From assembly GCF_008831285.2 (NCBI RefSeq), contig NC_045150.1, positions 13,127,868 to 13,191,867 of the forward strand: a stretch of 64,000 bases of DNA, read 5' to 3'. Shown piece by piece: positions 12,674 through 23,900 of the stretch. The DNA comes from Nymphaea colorata. Its lineage: Eukaryota > Streptophyta > Magnoliopsida > Nymphaeales > Nymphaeaceae. The notes beneath the pieces are model-generated. The model ran no database searches. It saw only the letters and a list, made by a program, of their open reading frames with translations, and was not told the DNA's origin. Both the position numbers and the translations under genes were made by a program. Within the stretch, counting starts at the first letter, position 1; each line of letters opens with the position of its first letter.

Positions 12674-12842
12674 GTGTATAGCTGGTAGCCTTCAAACTGC
12701 AACCCGGAGGACAGAAACTCTAAAATTATATTATAGGGTTCTGGTTGCCATGTTAGGGCAGAATCTCAGACATTGCACAGTAAAATTTGACATCATTCCT
12801 AACAAGTTAGAGGTTTCATAGGTGCATGCTTGCTTGTTCTGC

Positions 12843-13188
12843 TGAATTGGTTTTGGCAACACACAAAACACTGAGAACTGGAAGTACTGCCTTTGACTTG
12901 AGTAAGGTGATAGAGAGCTTTGCTAGACATGAAGAAACTCTTCGTCGAGAGTTGAAGCATCACCTTAATTCTTTATAAGAACGTCCTTTGGAAAGTTTGG
13001 CGTGGGAAAGAGGCTCCTCAATGTACAACTCTTTAATTGTTGCAAAACCATCTCTGGGTGCAGAAATAAACCGGCTAGGACTTTTAGCAGAACTGATGCC
13101 ATCGCTGGATGCAATCGCATTGCAACAGAACATCACCGCTGGAAGTCTGCAACCTCTCCCTGCTCTTCATAAACATGAAACTTCATCT
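12843..13188 (+). pseudogene. Unidentified exon-like sequence A
   Basis: A coding-looking frame reads TFDL-like sequence with acidic/basic helix character ([27 protein letters not shown]), one in-frame TAA at about 12,976-12,978, then [20 protein letters not shown] and [17 protein letters not shown]. It ends at a good donor (CATCTG|GTAGGT) at 13,189. I do not recognise the family. The single stop, lack of a clear acceptor and lack of a start suggest a decayed internal exon of a non-NLR host gene. It pairs naturally with exon-like sequence B downstream. Confidence 0.35.
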
Positions 13189-13200
13189 GGTAGGTGGATA

Positions 13201-13690
13201 TGTTGAGACTATTAAAGAAAAGCAGAGATTCAAGGAATGCCTAATTTAACGTGGTTCAGTGTAAACTCACACCTACACCTACGTCCACAAAGGCAGCTAT
13301 CGTTCTTAGTGTCGATAGGCCTGGATCATTCTTCTATTTACAATAGAATTACAGGCATCATCATTTCCTGATTTACAGGATTTACATTGATCTTTACAGA
13401 AGGAAACAATATCTAATTTACAGTCATTGGTTTCCCCGTTTAGTTGTTGCATCTCTTTGTTGTCAACTGCATCTTCATCTTTTGGAATATTGAAGCTGTC
13501 TAGGCCAGCGTTGTCTCTATATTACTGTCTTCATACTGTTGGCCAGATGATGTTTCCTTCTTGGTATTGTAAGGATTACAATCGCTACTGTTTCTATCAT
13601 TATAGCTGGCTGGAGTTTCCTTTGCTAATCCCTGATTTCTTCTTTCCTGTTTCCATCGTCATGGCTGGCTTGGTAAAGATCTTGGTTCAA
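13201..13690. mobile_element. LTR-like fragment
   Basis: Begins TGTTGAGACTATTAAAG. About 45 bp later it has TTTAACGTGGTTCAG followed by spaced 'TACACCTACGTCCAC', the same arrangement as in the LTR of the copia element at 20,513 (TTTTTAACGTGGTTCAGCC...TACATCCACGAC). No matching right end or target duplication was found. The right limit is therefore approximate. Confidence 0.4.
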
Positions 13691-13850
13691 GTTTGTTGAG
13701 GGCGTAATCTCTGAGATATGGAAAGCATCTAGTCCCAAATATTCACAACAAGAGTAGACAGATTTTTTAAATATGTAGAAAAAACATACACATTTCAGAT
13801 TCAGAACCAGAAGAGGTCCAGAATGCAAAGATCTTGGTTCAAGTTTTTTT
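13674..13850. repeat. Short direct-repeat-flanked insert
   Basis: The 18-mer AGATCTTGGTTCAAGTTT occurs on both sides of an insert of about 140 bp (copies at about 13,678 and 13,831). The right part of the insert (AACATACACATTTCAGATTC, CCAGAAGAGGTCC) is the reverse complement of sequence at about 26,535-26,605. It is probably a small dispersed repeat with a long target duplication or a local duplication. Confidence 0.4.
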
Positions 13851-13952
13851 TTCTAGGAACTAAACAATTTAAATATTCATTTCAAATTGTTATTATCATG
13901 TTTCTTCTCTTCCTTGAAATGCTTATCACTGTTTCCACTAATTCAGCAATAG

Positions 13953-14101
13953 GAAATTAATGGCCGGCTCAACTTTGATGGGGCTGGTTTGGTCTGCAAT
14001 TCCCTTGTTGCGGGTAGTCTATATCTTCAAAACAGCAGCTCTGCTCCTGCTATTGAAGCTGCTACTTTGAGTTCACCGTTGAAGCGCAAGGAAACAGACA
14101 G
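13953..14101 (+). pseudogene. Unidentified exon-like sequence B
   Basis: 149 bp framed by an acceptor (CAATAG|GAAATT) and a donor (GACAG|GTAATG), open throughout in one frame (EINGRLNFDGAGLVCNSL, then AGSLYLQNSSSAPAIEAATL, then KRKETDR). It has the same strand as exon-like sequence A. The LTR-like fragment and small repeat would lie in the intron between them. No family was recognised. The tail, rich in Ser, Ala and Lys, looks like a nuclear-protein linker, but that is only an impression. Confidence 0.35.
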
Positions 14102-16087
14102 GTAATGCCTGAATCATCCACCTTGTATTTAGTCCCCATCTTCTTGACGTTCTTTCTTTCGTGTGTACTTGCTACTGTTGACAATGAGCAATGAAGGGCT
14201 AACATTCTGTTTGGACCTTGTTGTTGTTGTATCTTCTGTGAGAGAATGTTGATCCAGTTGGTTTACTGTAGAAGAAATTCTCCTGTGACAAATATTCACA
14301 AAAATAACCACTCCCTCAATCGTTGAGCCTCTGGAAACTCAGGATTAACGAATAGCTGGCTCGAAGAAATCGTCCCAACTGATTTTCCACTGAAATCACT
14401 TACTCTACCAGAAAAAACAGCCAAAACAGAGCGCATTCAAGAATCACACATTTCTTGCAGCCTTTGTCTTTCCACGTTGCAAAGTTATCCCAGATGGTTA
14501 ATTCAACACTTTTCCCTAACATGTCCTTCAACTCAAGAGTTCTTTTCTGTGTTTATATACCATTTTTTCTCATTATGGTAGAGGAAGGATGCACTGAGAC
14601 AACTACTCCAACAATATCAACTATATCATTAGAAATGCTGGACATCTGCAATATGTCTGTGAATCTCGCTGGCGGTTAATCATATCATATGTTTGATTGG
14701 ACCGTTCACGTCTACTCTGCAGAAGATCAGTGTCTGTGGGGAAATACTGACGGTAAGATTATTGCTGATTTAAATCTAAAATGAGTTCATCTGGCTGCAT
14801 GATCAAGCTTAAAACCAATAAAATGGGAGGCCTGAAAAAAACCCTTGTATCTGTAGGTCGTAACGGAGATTTGTCGATCTTGGAAAATTAAAAGATCGAA
14901 GTGGGTTACTCTTGTTGTTTCCAAAGACTCGTTCTAGGGTCATGCAAAACAATACACAATCTATGATTCTAAAGTACCTAGGTTAAACTCAATACATATT
15001 CACTAACAACGGAAATACTCTCCATTTCGTGTTATTGATTCACATGGCCTAGCTATAGATTAGCTAGGAGGAAGAAGAGTGGGGAACCAAGGGCATGTTT
15101 GTTTGTTAAAAACTAGAAATTTGAGATCCGATTTTTAATTTCTTCCTTGTCCTTTTTTAGCAGCTTCGGGCCAAGAATGAGTCCAAGAAATAGGGTCTAA
15201 AGTTGTTGAAGTAGAAATGGCGCCCACTTTAATTTTTGCTACTCCATCTGGTGTCTGTGGCAGGCTTTCATAATTGACTGAGAAACAGTAGTCTATCTTC
15301 CAAATTCAATGGGAGAAGGAAGGAGTCAATGCACCTACATCTGTACTGGCTTCTTCTTAATCAATCGGACAACATCCACAATCTGCACCAGAAGGAGGAA
15401 GAAGGTGCATAAAGAGGACGATAATCCCTTAATATTTACACGCCAATTATGTGATAAGACTCATTAATTATTGGCTTCACATTAACCCCACATAACATAA
15501 TAAGGAGCACATCCCGTTAGAGGTACCCGCATAGGAGTCAGCGGATGCATAGCACGATTGGAAAAAGAAAAAAGTTTGTGCTGTCCCATTTCTCTGTACG
15601 TATCTTCAGAAATGGAGTTCACGAATCGCCGCCCAGTTTTGTAAAATCTGGTCTCTGGCAAATTCACGAACCTCAACTACGTTTATAAATTAGTTTATAG
15701 AAAACATAATAGTAAACAGTTTTAAGCTTAAGAGGCTATTACCTTTGACTGAATTGAATTGGAATCCTATGCTGGGTATAGTTTAGCAAAACAAATTTTG
15801 TTCACACTTATCATTGCAGGTTGACCTTGTAGACAAATAATCTAAGGTATATAACTTCGGGTTGGTTTAGGGAATCAGTAGAGTGGGGTTTGGATCTCAT
15901 TTATCTTAAAGTAGATGTTTGGGTTCATATAGTTTAAATTCAATTATGTTTTCAACTAATCAGACCAGTGATGCTCTTTATATCCATTGGTACATCTTCT
16001 GTTTTATTTGAAATGTGATTCTTTGTGAAAAACAGGTTTAGAATACATCATCTTAAACCTACTAGACTTTGAGTCTAAGTAGTTTGG
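14102..16087. other. Unassigned DNA, possible further exon near 14,690-14,755
   Basis: Mostly non-coding. A short stretch near 14,692-14,753 reads FDWTVHVYSAEDQCLWGNTD up to a donor-like G|GTAAG and may be another exon of the same unidentified plus-strand gene. The rest (15,000-16,050) shows nothing recognisable. Confidence 0.3.
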
Positions 16088-16509
16088 ACCAAAGTTTGGT
16101 GTGCTTGAACTTGGGATACTGTGATTCTCTAAAGAAAATACCTGATAGCATCTGTCGCCTAAGTTCTTTGCAGAAGCTCGTTGACGTCTTTAAAGGTGCT
16201 CCACTACGGGAACTCCCAAAAGAAATTGGCAGGTTGACGTCTTTAAAGGTGCTCCACTTAAGCCATGGGAAAATGCAAACATTTCTGAAGTCTGTTGGCC
16301 TGTTGACAAACCTGCAAGAGATGGAAGTCATCCAATGCGCGGATTTGAAGATTATCCCAGACATTTTAAATTTGCAAGCCCTGTGAGGTTTACGTCTGAG
16401 CGGATGCTCACAGCTGATGGATGTTCCTGGCCTTAGCAAACTGAGATGCCTAGAATCCCTGCAACTGAACGGCTGTCGAGCACTAAGGGACATGATTGAC
16501 ATGATGAAG
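16088..16509 (+). pseudogene. Middle TNL copy, partial LRR exon
   Basis: Homologous to the 3' part of the LRR exons at 44,810-45,214 and 3,333-3,740: LVCLNLGYCDSLKKIPDSIC, then ELPKEIGRLTSLKVLHLSHG, LLTNLQEMEVIQCADLKIIP, LSGCSQLMDVPGLSKL, ending DMMK at the conserved donor (GTAACT). The 5' part of the gene (TIR, NB-ARC, first LRRs) is absent upstream. A stop (TGA, about 16,383) interrupts the frame where the right arm has CGA. At 16,181-16,206 the normal repeat is replaced by a second copy of GTTGACGTCTTTAAAGGTGC, read as VDVFKGAP. It is more diverged than the two arms are from each other. Confidence 0.85.
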
Positions 16510-16637
16510 GTAACTTCTTTACACATTTATATATCAGTATCGTTTTCATGTACTTCTTGTCGGCCATCATTGTGTTTTATCGATCACAATAAATTAGAGT
16601 AAAAAGTAAAAAACTTTTTCTCTGGTCGTCTTATTAA

Positions 16638-17665
16638 TAGCGGAGCAACATGAGTGTTCACTCGGGTGCATTTTTTAGGTGACTTTTCATATGCTATCGC
16701 CTGCGTGCCTCCTTTGATGGCATAGATGCGCTGAGCATAGAGTTGGTTTTGAGGAATAAAGTTGGCCCACTGCCTATTTACTAAGTAGGCCTGCCAATAG
16801 GGGCCAAGATTAAGAGCAAGGTTAAGAAAATTCTGGCATCATTACTGAATCTGTAAAATTATATTACAATTATAAGATCTAAACAAATAATCGAAGTGTG
16901 ATCAAAGCAAAAAAGTAATTTTAGTTATTTTCCAATGTCAACAAGAAGAAAGTTCTTTTTTTAAATAAGTTGAATATAACTCAATCCATGTAAACAGAAC
17001 GCTGAAATTATTGGGGCCGTGTGGCCCGTAATCAGGGGTGTGGCCTGCCAGCTTCTTAACAAGAGGAGGCTGTTCAAGCCCAGGAATTGGGTTGGCTTGG
17101 CTCGGCCCTGCCCGGCCCGATAACGAGTTGGGCTCAATCCTGCTCGACATCCAGAACCTGAGCAGGTTCAGCAATTAAATTAAAAATATATTTTTAATAT
17201 AAAAATAATATTTAAATATAATTAATCATAATAAAATACTATAATTACATATGTCAATTAATAAAAAATATTAAAAATTATCAAGTTCACTGTGTTATTA
17301 GGCCGACCCGATGCCATTTTTTTCGGGCCTGAGCCAATAATCATAATAAAATATTATAATTATATACAAAAATTAATACAAAATATTAAAAAATTTTATC
17401 GAGCCCACTCGGGTTATCAGGCCGACCCGGTGCCCTCTTTTCCGGCCCTAAACCTTGGCCTGAGTCGAGCCGGGTACCTGGTGAAACCCCAACTCGGTGC
17501 ACAAACTCAGTGCACAACCTTACCTATAAGACCTTATTTTGCCTTTACAGCTTGTTAGGCCAAGAATGACGGCCACCTTATCAGCCTGTCTGGCCCGTAT
17601 AGGTCGGCTGCTATATTTATTAAGTGTCCTAAAGAAGAGCTTTCATTTCTAGGCCCAACCACTTA
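16638..17665. mobile_element. Insertion in the last intron of the middle TNL copy
   Basis: Compared with the right arm, the intron is interrupted here: homology stops after CTTATTAATA (16,638) and resumes near AAACTGCTTTG (about 17,667). The insert of about 1.0 kb has AT-rich and GC-rich alternating blocks such as GGCCGACCCG and GAGCCGGGTACC. No clean terminal repeats or target duplication were found. It is a transposon of unknown class or several nested pieces. Confidence 0.45.
17223..17455. repeat. Tandem duplication of about 115 bp, two diverged units
   Basis: Two consecutive units each run AATCATAATAAAATA(C/T)TAT, an A/T-rich tract, then AGGCCGACCCG(A/G)TGCC and CGGGCCTGAGCC-like sequence. 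They are diverged, so the duplication is not recent. Confidence 0.7.
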
Positions 17666-17797
17666 AACTGCTTTGTAGGTCAGTTCGCTTCTTGGCAGAT
17701 TAGCGTCTATATGTGCTCATATCAAATATACATATTATATTAAATGTGCATGTATATAGTCTAATATCTAATCTTATTTTAAATGTGCACGTACCAG

Positions 17798-18250
17798 GAG
17801 GCTAAGTTTGAACATTGCAAAAATCTCAGCGTTCCTAGACAGCTGATCGATTCTTCCTGCTCCAAATCCACAGACGATCTATGGACATGGTCGGTGATGG
17901 TATCTTTTGCACTCCCCAATGTGCCCCGCCTAGGCAACACTCACGTTATTGTTGAGGGCCGTGTGGTACGATCTTCTAGAGTAACCCAGGCTAAGAGCGA
18001 GAGGCATGATAATTTCAGGATAATCTTTGAACCGGCAGAAAGTGATGGGGCACAAAGTGATGGGGCACAGACTGAACCGGAAGACGTGATACAGATCGTC
18101 AATATTGGAGATTTCATCCCTCGGAAGTTGGAGGATGACAAAGAGAAAGGAGTCATGGTAGGAGATGGGGGGATACCGAAGGATCGACGTCACATTCGAA
18201 GCAGAATGCAACTCCGATGTAGCGAGTTCCGTATCGACTTGTACAGGTGA
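17798..18250 (+). pseudogene. Middle TNL copy, terminal exon (internally deleted)
   Basis: Same acceptor context as the arm copies (GTACCAG|GAGGCTAAG), opening FEHCKNLSVPRQLIDSS. It contains only a single WTWS unit where the arms have expanded Trp-Thr/Trp-Ser repeats. After KLEDDKEKGVMV, about 170 bp present in the arms is missing, with short homology (AGATGGG/AGGTGGG) at the junction. It resumes in a shifted frame and ends near-normally with EFRIDLYR and a stop. There is also a small in-frame duplication, SDGAQSDGAQ. Confidence 0.75.
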
Positions 18251-19333
18251 CGACCATGAGATCCAATCGTGTTTGGTATTATACACAGATTAATTTTAGT
18301 TAAATGGTTTAACCAATTTATTTGGATAAAACCAAACTAAATCTGAATCCAAAAAATAAATTATGTAATTAAAAAATTTTAATTTTTTAATATTTTTTTT
18401 TCAATTAGTTGGGATGAGGTCACGGCCTAGGTCGCCTCCCTCCCTCCGCCCCGGTATTATGGATCGGTCACATGATACGCATCGACTTATATTGGCTTGT
18501 GCAAACCACTTTAAGGAAAAAATTTTAAACAATATTTGTATTAAATATTGTTATGCATTTAAAAAAAAATTATTTGCTATTAAAATTAATAACTCAACTA
18601 TATATGTCAGTTGTTAAAATTAGAAAATTTAAAACTTGTTGAATCATAGAGAGTATACAATATATCTATCTAAAACAAAAAAAAATAAAGGATAAATAAC
18701 AAACAACATAAAACTATTAGAAACATATCAATATTTCCTAATATTATATTAATTATAACTAATGAGTTTTAACCGTACCAAATATCAGTCATTTAAATAT
18801 TTAAAGTAATAGGACTTGTAAGCATTGATGATTTAAACTATCCTTCAAACGGAGCACTATGTGATATAGAAAGATTTTAATGACAAGAGAGAGAAACTCT
18901 TTAAAAATGCTGGACTAGGCATTGTTTTTGAAAAAAATTCATTTTAAGGTCAGTCGATTTTGTTATTCTCGTCGGAAACGGCTTTTCATCCCTACCGCCA
19001 CCTCCTCCCTTCTTTTGCGTGTAAGAAACCAATAGAGAGAGAACGAGAAGCGAGTGAGAGTGAGAGGATGAGGGATGAATAGAGAGTGAGAGGATGAGGG
19101 ATGAATAGAGAGCGAGAGAACAAGCGGGTGAGCCAGGGAGCATGAGAGGGAAGATATAGTGTCGTGGAGTGGAAGAGCAAGCAACAGGGAGACAATTTAG
19201 AAGGCATCCATTTTCTTTTTTCTAGTTTGGAAATGAGAACGAATAATATCATGTCCTCCCTGTTGAGCATCTCAAGGTTTGAAAGATTGATTCACCCCAC
19301 CTTCTGAGAAAGTTCCACTCAACCCTTCCCCGC
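18251..19333. other. 3' flank of the middle TNL copy
   Basis: Colinear with 47,198-48,060 of the right arm and with 490-1,270 of the left arm (for example the shared block around 'TATCAATATTTCCTAATA'). No gene. Homology to the arms fades at about 19,240, and LINE-like homology resumes beyond the hAT element near 25,745. Confidence 0.65.
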
Positions 19334-19344
19334 TAGGGCTGCAC

Positions 19345-19500
19345 ATGAGCTGAGTCGAGCCCGAGCTTACCCAACTCGAGCTCGACTCGACTCAAAAAGC
19401 TCGAGCTCGAACTCGACTCAAACTCGAGTCGAGCTCCCTAACACAAGCTCGAGCTCGACTCGATTATACAAAGTCGAGCTCGAGCTCGACTCGCCTAATT
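19345..19500. repeat. Subterminal GCTCGA/GACTCG repeat cluster, left
   Basis: Dense array of GAGCTCGA, CTCGACTCGA and related motifs, matched by the inverted cluster at 20,335-20,507. It is part of the hAT element ends. Confidence 0.85.
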
Positions 19501-20334
19501 CGCTTAACTCGTTTACTTTAGGCGTGGAATGAAAATGATGACCAATCTAAATGATGACCAGTTCCTTCAATATTGTGATGGAGTGGAATGAAAGAGCATG
19601 TGAGCAATCAAAATGATGATCAGTTCTTGGGAAAGAACAAGTTACCTTTCAGAAGAAGCAATTTAGCAGAGTCTGTTTTAAGATTCTGAGAAAAATGAAA
19701 AAAGAGAAAAAGGGAATGAGAAAGATGAACTCTGGAAATGAAAGGGACATTTTGCATATAAGGAGAAATTTAAACAAGAAGCACACCTCTGCAAGCAATC
19801 TGTCAGCGTCCCCCGGAGAACGCGCGACTTGAGGAAAATATTTATCCCTTTCTAAGATCTCTGCCAAAATAAAAAGCAGAAAAACTATTAAGAAGAGGAT
19901 GAAGGATGTTCAAAACATTGACCCGATGACAGGAGCATACACCATCGGGCGTGAGGCAGAGGGTGTTGGTGGGCCGGTGGCGGTGGCAGAGAAGGAAAAG
20001 GAGGAGGTCACGCGAGTTTAAGAGAGAGAGAGGCAAAGAAAGAGTGCATGAAAGAGAGGGAAACATACCTGATACCAATGGCAGTCCGGCCGGACATTGG
20101 AGCTGGTGGCTAGATGCTGAATGTCGGATGGTGGAGCTGGTGTGCGGCGGACCGGCAGAGTCACAGAGAGGACTGAGGTCAGAGGATGGTCGACGGAAGA
20201 GAGAGACGACAAAGAAACGAAAGAATCGAAATGGGAAAACAAAAACTTAAACAACCAATCAATTTTTACCCTAAACCAGTGAAACGGTTTTGATAAGTTT
20301 TTGTATCGGTTTTCAAGTTTTAACCAGTTTTATA

Positions 20335-20507
20335 AAAACGAGTCGAGTCGAGTATAAACGAGTCGAATTCCTAATACTCGAACTCGACTCTTTTATTGTT
20401 TCGAGTTTTTTTTGTAAGCTCAAACTCGACTCGTTTATAAACGAGTCAAGCTCGAGCCGAGTTTTTCCGAGCGAGTTCGAGTCAAGCCCAAGTTGGCTCG
20501 ACTCGTT
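20335..20507. repeat. Subterminal GAGTCGAG repeat cluster, right
   Basis: Counterpart of the left cluster in inverted orientation, including ACGAGTCGAGTCGAGT and GCTCGACTCG next to the element end. Confidence 0.85.
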
Positions 20508-20512
20508 GTGCA

Positions 20513-20788
20513 TGTTAAAACTTGGAAGAAGAAGGGAGAACAACTTTTTAACGTGGTTCAGCCTTACGCTTACATCCACGACTCTGCAACTTCTCTCACT
20601 TTTGAGAGATGCAGGTTCCACTATTTAATCATGTGGGATTACATTTGAATAGATACGATTGCCTACATAATAGCTGATTTTCAGCTTTGGATTTGGCAAA
20701 CATATATTTTCTTTCTTTATCTTGTTCATCACTGTTTTTGTCAAGTTTATCACGAGAGATTTGATTGTGATTTCCTTTCATCTTAACA
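20513..20788 (-). repeat. 3' LTR (left) of the first copia element
   Basis: 276 bp, TGTTAAAACTTGGAAG...CATCTTAACA on the plus strand. It is followed inside by the polypurine tract (CGCCCCCAAAAGC on plus, 20,789-20,801, i.e. GCTTTTGGGGGCG in coding sense). Confidence 0.95.
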
Positions 20789-23670
20789 CGCCCCCAAAAG
20801 CTAATCTCTATGGAAATGAGATTGAGCTTGTCTCGAAGAAATGTGAATCGAGGTCCTGGCCAAGACTTGGTTAAAATGTCTGCAAGCTGTTCATTCGAAG
20901 GGATGAAGTTAATTTGAATTTCTTTCCTTGCGACCTTCTCCCGGACGAAATGAAAATCAACTTCTATATGCTTTGTACGAGCGTGAAAGACTGGATTTGC
21001 TGCAAGATAGGTTGCTCCCAAGTTGTCACACCATATTTCTGGTTTTAATAAATTAGGTATGTGCAGCTCTTGAAGAATTTGTTGTAGCCAACTAATTTCA
21101 GCAACGACTTCCGCCATGGCTTTATATTCAGCCTCCTTACTAGATTTAGCCACTGTTCGTTGTTTGGATGAACTCCATGAGATAAGATTAGCTCCAAGAA
21201 AGGTAAGATACCCACCAGTAGATCGGCGGTCATCTGGACACCCTGCCCAATCAGCATCAGCATGCCAAGATAACTTAAAATCACTCTTAGTAATATGAAG
21301 GCCAAGATTTAAAGTGCCTTTAAGATATCTCAAGATCCGTTTCACATAACTCCAATGTTCCTTAGTCGGATCATGCATAAATTGGCAAGCTTTATTCACT
21401 GCAAAAGCGATGTCAGGCCTTGTAAATGTGGCATATAACAGTCCCCCAACTATACTTCTGTAAGTAGATGGTTCTTTGAAAGGATGTCCGTTGTATTTTG
21501 ACGGTGTGGAGTTAACTATGGCAGGAGTAACCGTTGGTTTTGCTTCTTCCATATTGGAATGGTGAAGAAGATCTTTAATATATTTGCACTGAGACAAAAT
21601 TAAGCCTTTTTCTGATGCACCAATTTCAATACCGAGGAAGTAGTGAATGGATCCAAGATCTTTAATAGAGAACTCCGATGCAAAAGCAGATATAAGATTG
21701 TGAATATAATCATTGGAGCTTCCTGTGATAATAATATCATCAACATAAATTAGTACGAGTGTAGTTTGATTATTGCTATTAGCAATAAATAGAGAGGAAT
21801 CTGCCTTGGAGTTATGAAATCCTGATTTTGTCAGATATATCCTCAACCTGTCATACCATGATCGTGGAGCCTGCTTAAGACCATATAATGCTTTCTGCAA
21901 TTCGCATGCATAATGTGGTGTACGTTTATCTTCAAATCCTGGGGGTTGCATCATATATACATCCTCTTGCAGTGTTCCATGAAGAAAGGCATTGTTGACG
22001 TCTAGTTGTCGAATGGTCCACCCACGACTTACAGCAATAGAGAGAACTAGTCGAATGGTAGTGGGTCTGACCACTGGACTATATGTCTCAAAGTAGTCTA
22101 CCCCTTCTTGTTGACTATAGCCCTTGGCGACCAATCTAGCCTTGTGACGAGCAATAGATCCATTAGCATTGCATTTGAGTTTATAGATCCATTTGCACCC
22201 AATCATATTTTTGTCAATTAGTGGAGGAACTAAGTTCCAAGTTTGATTTCGATGTAGGGCAGACATCTTCTCATTCATGGCATTCATCCATTTGGCATTG
22301 TGCTGAGCTTGTTGAAAAGTATGAGGTTCCTCGTCTTCTTGACTTGCTGTAGTGGAATGAGATGCTAGAAAGGAGAAAGGAACTCTTGGACGTCTTGTGC
22401 CATCTTGTGATCTGGTCACCATGTGGTGAGTGCATTGTGGCACTTGATTTTCAATTTCTGCATCATTGGATGTCTCATGCAAATCTTGCTGAGGGATCAC
22501 TTGGTCATCTTCTTGTCTAGGAAGTGTGTCGTTAAGAGGATTTGGCAGCTCAATGATCTCATTATGTGACACGTTTGTTGGAGATGGTTTTTCCTCTTGC
22601 AGCCATTTAGCTATATCTGGAGCACAAAAATTCTTCTTTCGAAATAGAAAATGATCTTCATCAAATAATACATGATGAGAGATGATAGTCTTCCTAGAGA
22701 TTGGATCATAACAGAGATAGCCTTTGCAGCAAGTGCCATATCCAATAGAAATGCATGCCTTGGATTTTGGAGCTAGCTTGTTCAACCGATAAGGCGCTAA
22801 GGCCGGATAGCATGTACATCCAAACACACGAAGATATTTTAAATCTGGTTTGTGTTTCAGTAGCATTTCGTACAGAGACTTCTTCCCAAGTTGAAAAGAA
22901 GGAAGACGATTGATAACATGTACGGCAGTCTTGAAGGCGTCAAACCATAAAAAATCTTTTAGTGAAGCATGTGACATCATGGTGAGGCCAGTTTCAACCA
23001 CATGTCGATGTTTACGCTCGACAACACCGTTCTGTTGATGGGTATGTGGGCAAGATATTCTCCTTTTAATTCCATGATCATTGAGAAATTGAGAGAACTC
23101 ATGGCTCATGAACTCTCCCACACCATCACTCTGAAAATTTTTTAATTTCCATCCAATCTGATTTTCAACTATGTTTTTGAAGTTTTTGAAACATTGGAAA
23201 ATGTCTGACTTCTTGGTGAGAGGAAAGATCCATGAAAATTTGGAATAATCATCAACAATCAACAAATAATACCAGTACCCCTCTCTAGAGACTTGAGGAG
23301 CTGGCCCCCATAAATCCGCATGCACAATTTCAAGAGGAAAACTAGCAACTTTATTGGAACTTTCAAATGGTAAGCAATGCATTTTTCCAACCACACAACT
23401 AGAACAAAAATCAGCATGCTGAAAATGTTTAAATAAAGAAGATGTCTGATTCAAAAGATTCAATATTCTAGAGCTAGGATGACCAAGGCGACAATGCCAA
23501 ACCGTGGCCTCTTTATTCCTTGTTAAAGTAGACAATGCTTGATATCTTGAGGATTGTTCTCTTGTCTGCTGCACACCAGTCCGTTTCCCACCATGCGAGT
23601 CTAACGATGAGGTCCAGACATAAAGTCCATGCCTATTCAGTCCTTGATGAAGAGTGTGTTTGGTCTGCAT
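20629..23670 (-). CDS. Copia Pol polyprotein: integrase, reverse transcriptase, RNase H
   Basis: 1,013-codon open frame. In order: pre-integrase zinc region ([10 protein letters not shown]...CSSC), integrase core ([30 protein letters not shown] type), reverse transcriptase ([23 protein letters not shown], catalytic YVDDIIITG at about residue 670), and RNase H ([43 protein letters not shown]). Upstream the same frame continues to 23,865 through a protease-proximal segment (PHVLYVPGIAKNLLSV), broken by one TAA at 23,701-23,703. The first Met of the frame is therefore not the natural start. The frame also runs past the polypurine tract into the LTR, so the expected stop has been lost. It would make the enzymes for cDNA synthesis and integration, but gag is broken. 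Confidence 0.92.
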   Translation of the reverse strand: MQTKHTLHQGLNRHGLYVWTSSLDSHGGKRTGVQQTREQSSRYQALSTLTRNKEATVWHCRLGHPSSRILNLLNQTSSLFKHFQHADFCSSCVVGKMHCLPFESSNKVASFPLEIVHADLWGPAPQVSREGYWYYLLIVDDYSKFSWIFPLTKKSDIFQCFKNFKNIVENQIGWKLKNFQSDGVGEFMSHEFSQFLNDHGIKRRISCPHTHQQNGVVERKHRHVVETGLTMMSHASLKDFLWFDAFKTAVHVINRLPSFQLGKKSLYEMLLKHKPDLKYLRVFGCTCYPALAPYRLNKLAPKSKACISIGYGTCCKGYLCYDPISRKTIISHHVLFDEDHFLFRKKNFCAPDIAKWLQEEKPSPTNVSHNEIIELPNPLNDTLPRQEDDQVIPQQDLHETSNDAEIENQVPQCTHHMVTRSQDGTRRPRVPFSFLASHSTTASQEDEEPHTFQQAQHNAKWMNAMNEKMSALHRNQTWNLVPPLIDKNMIGCKWIYKLKCNANGSIARHKARLVAKGYSQQEGVDYFETYSPVVRPTTIRLVLSIAVSRGWTIRQLDVNNAFLHGTLQEDVYMMQPPGFEDKRTPHYACELQKALYGLKQAPRSWYDRLRIYLTKSGFHNSKADSSLFIANSNNQTTLVLIYVDDIIITGSSNDYIHNLISAFASEFSIKDLGSIHYFLGIEIGASEKGLILSQCKYIKDLLHHSNMEEAKPTVTPAIVNSTPSKYNGHPFKEPSTYRSIVGGLLYATFTRPDIAFAVNKACQFMHDPTKEHWSYVKRILRYLKGTLNLGLHITKSDFKLSWHADADWAGCPDDRRSTGGYLTFLGANLISWSSSKQRTVAKSSKEAEYKAMAEVVAEISWLQQILQELHIPNLLKPEIWCDNLGATYLAANPVFHARTKHIEVDFHFVREKVARKEIQINFIPSNEQLADILTKSWPGPRFTFLRDKLNLISIEISFWGRVKMKGNHNQISRDKLDKNSDEQDKERKYMFAKSKAENQLLCRQSYLFKCNPT

Positions 23671-23887
23671 ATCCTTAACCAGGAATTTATGAGGATAAAA
23701 TTAAAAAAAGCAATGATTGTCTCTAGTGAATTTTGCTACGGATAGCAGATTTTTAGCAATTCCAGGAACATAGAGAACATGAGGCAAATTACATTTTGTT
23801 CCATTAGTAGAGATAGAGGCATTACCAATATTGGAGATACGAGTATTAGATCCATTTGCGACCATCTTCTTCTTCCAAGTTTTAACA

Positions 23888-23900
23888 TGGTATCAGAGCC
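23888..23900 (+). other. Primer-binding site (initiator tRNA-Met), inverted copy
   Basis: TGGTATCAGAGCC, the standard copia site complementary to the 3' end of initiator tRNA-Met, directly after an LTR-like AACA end. Confidence 0.9.
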
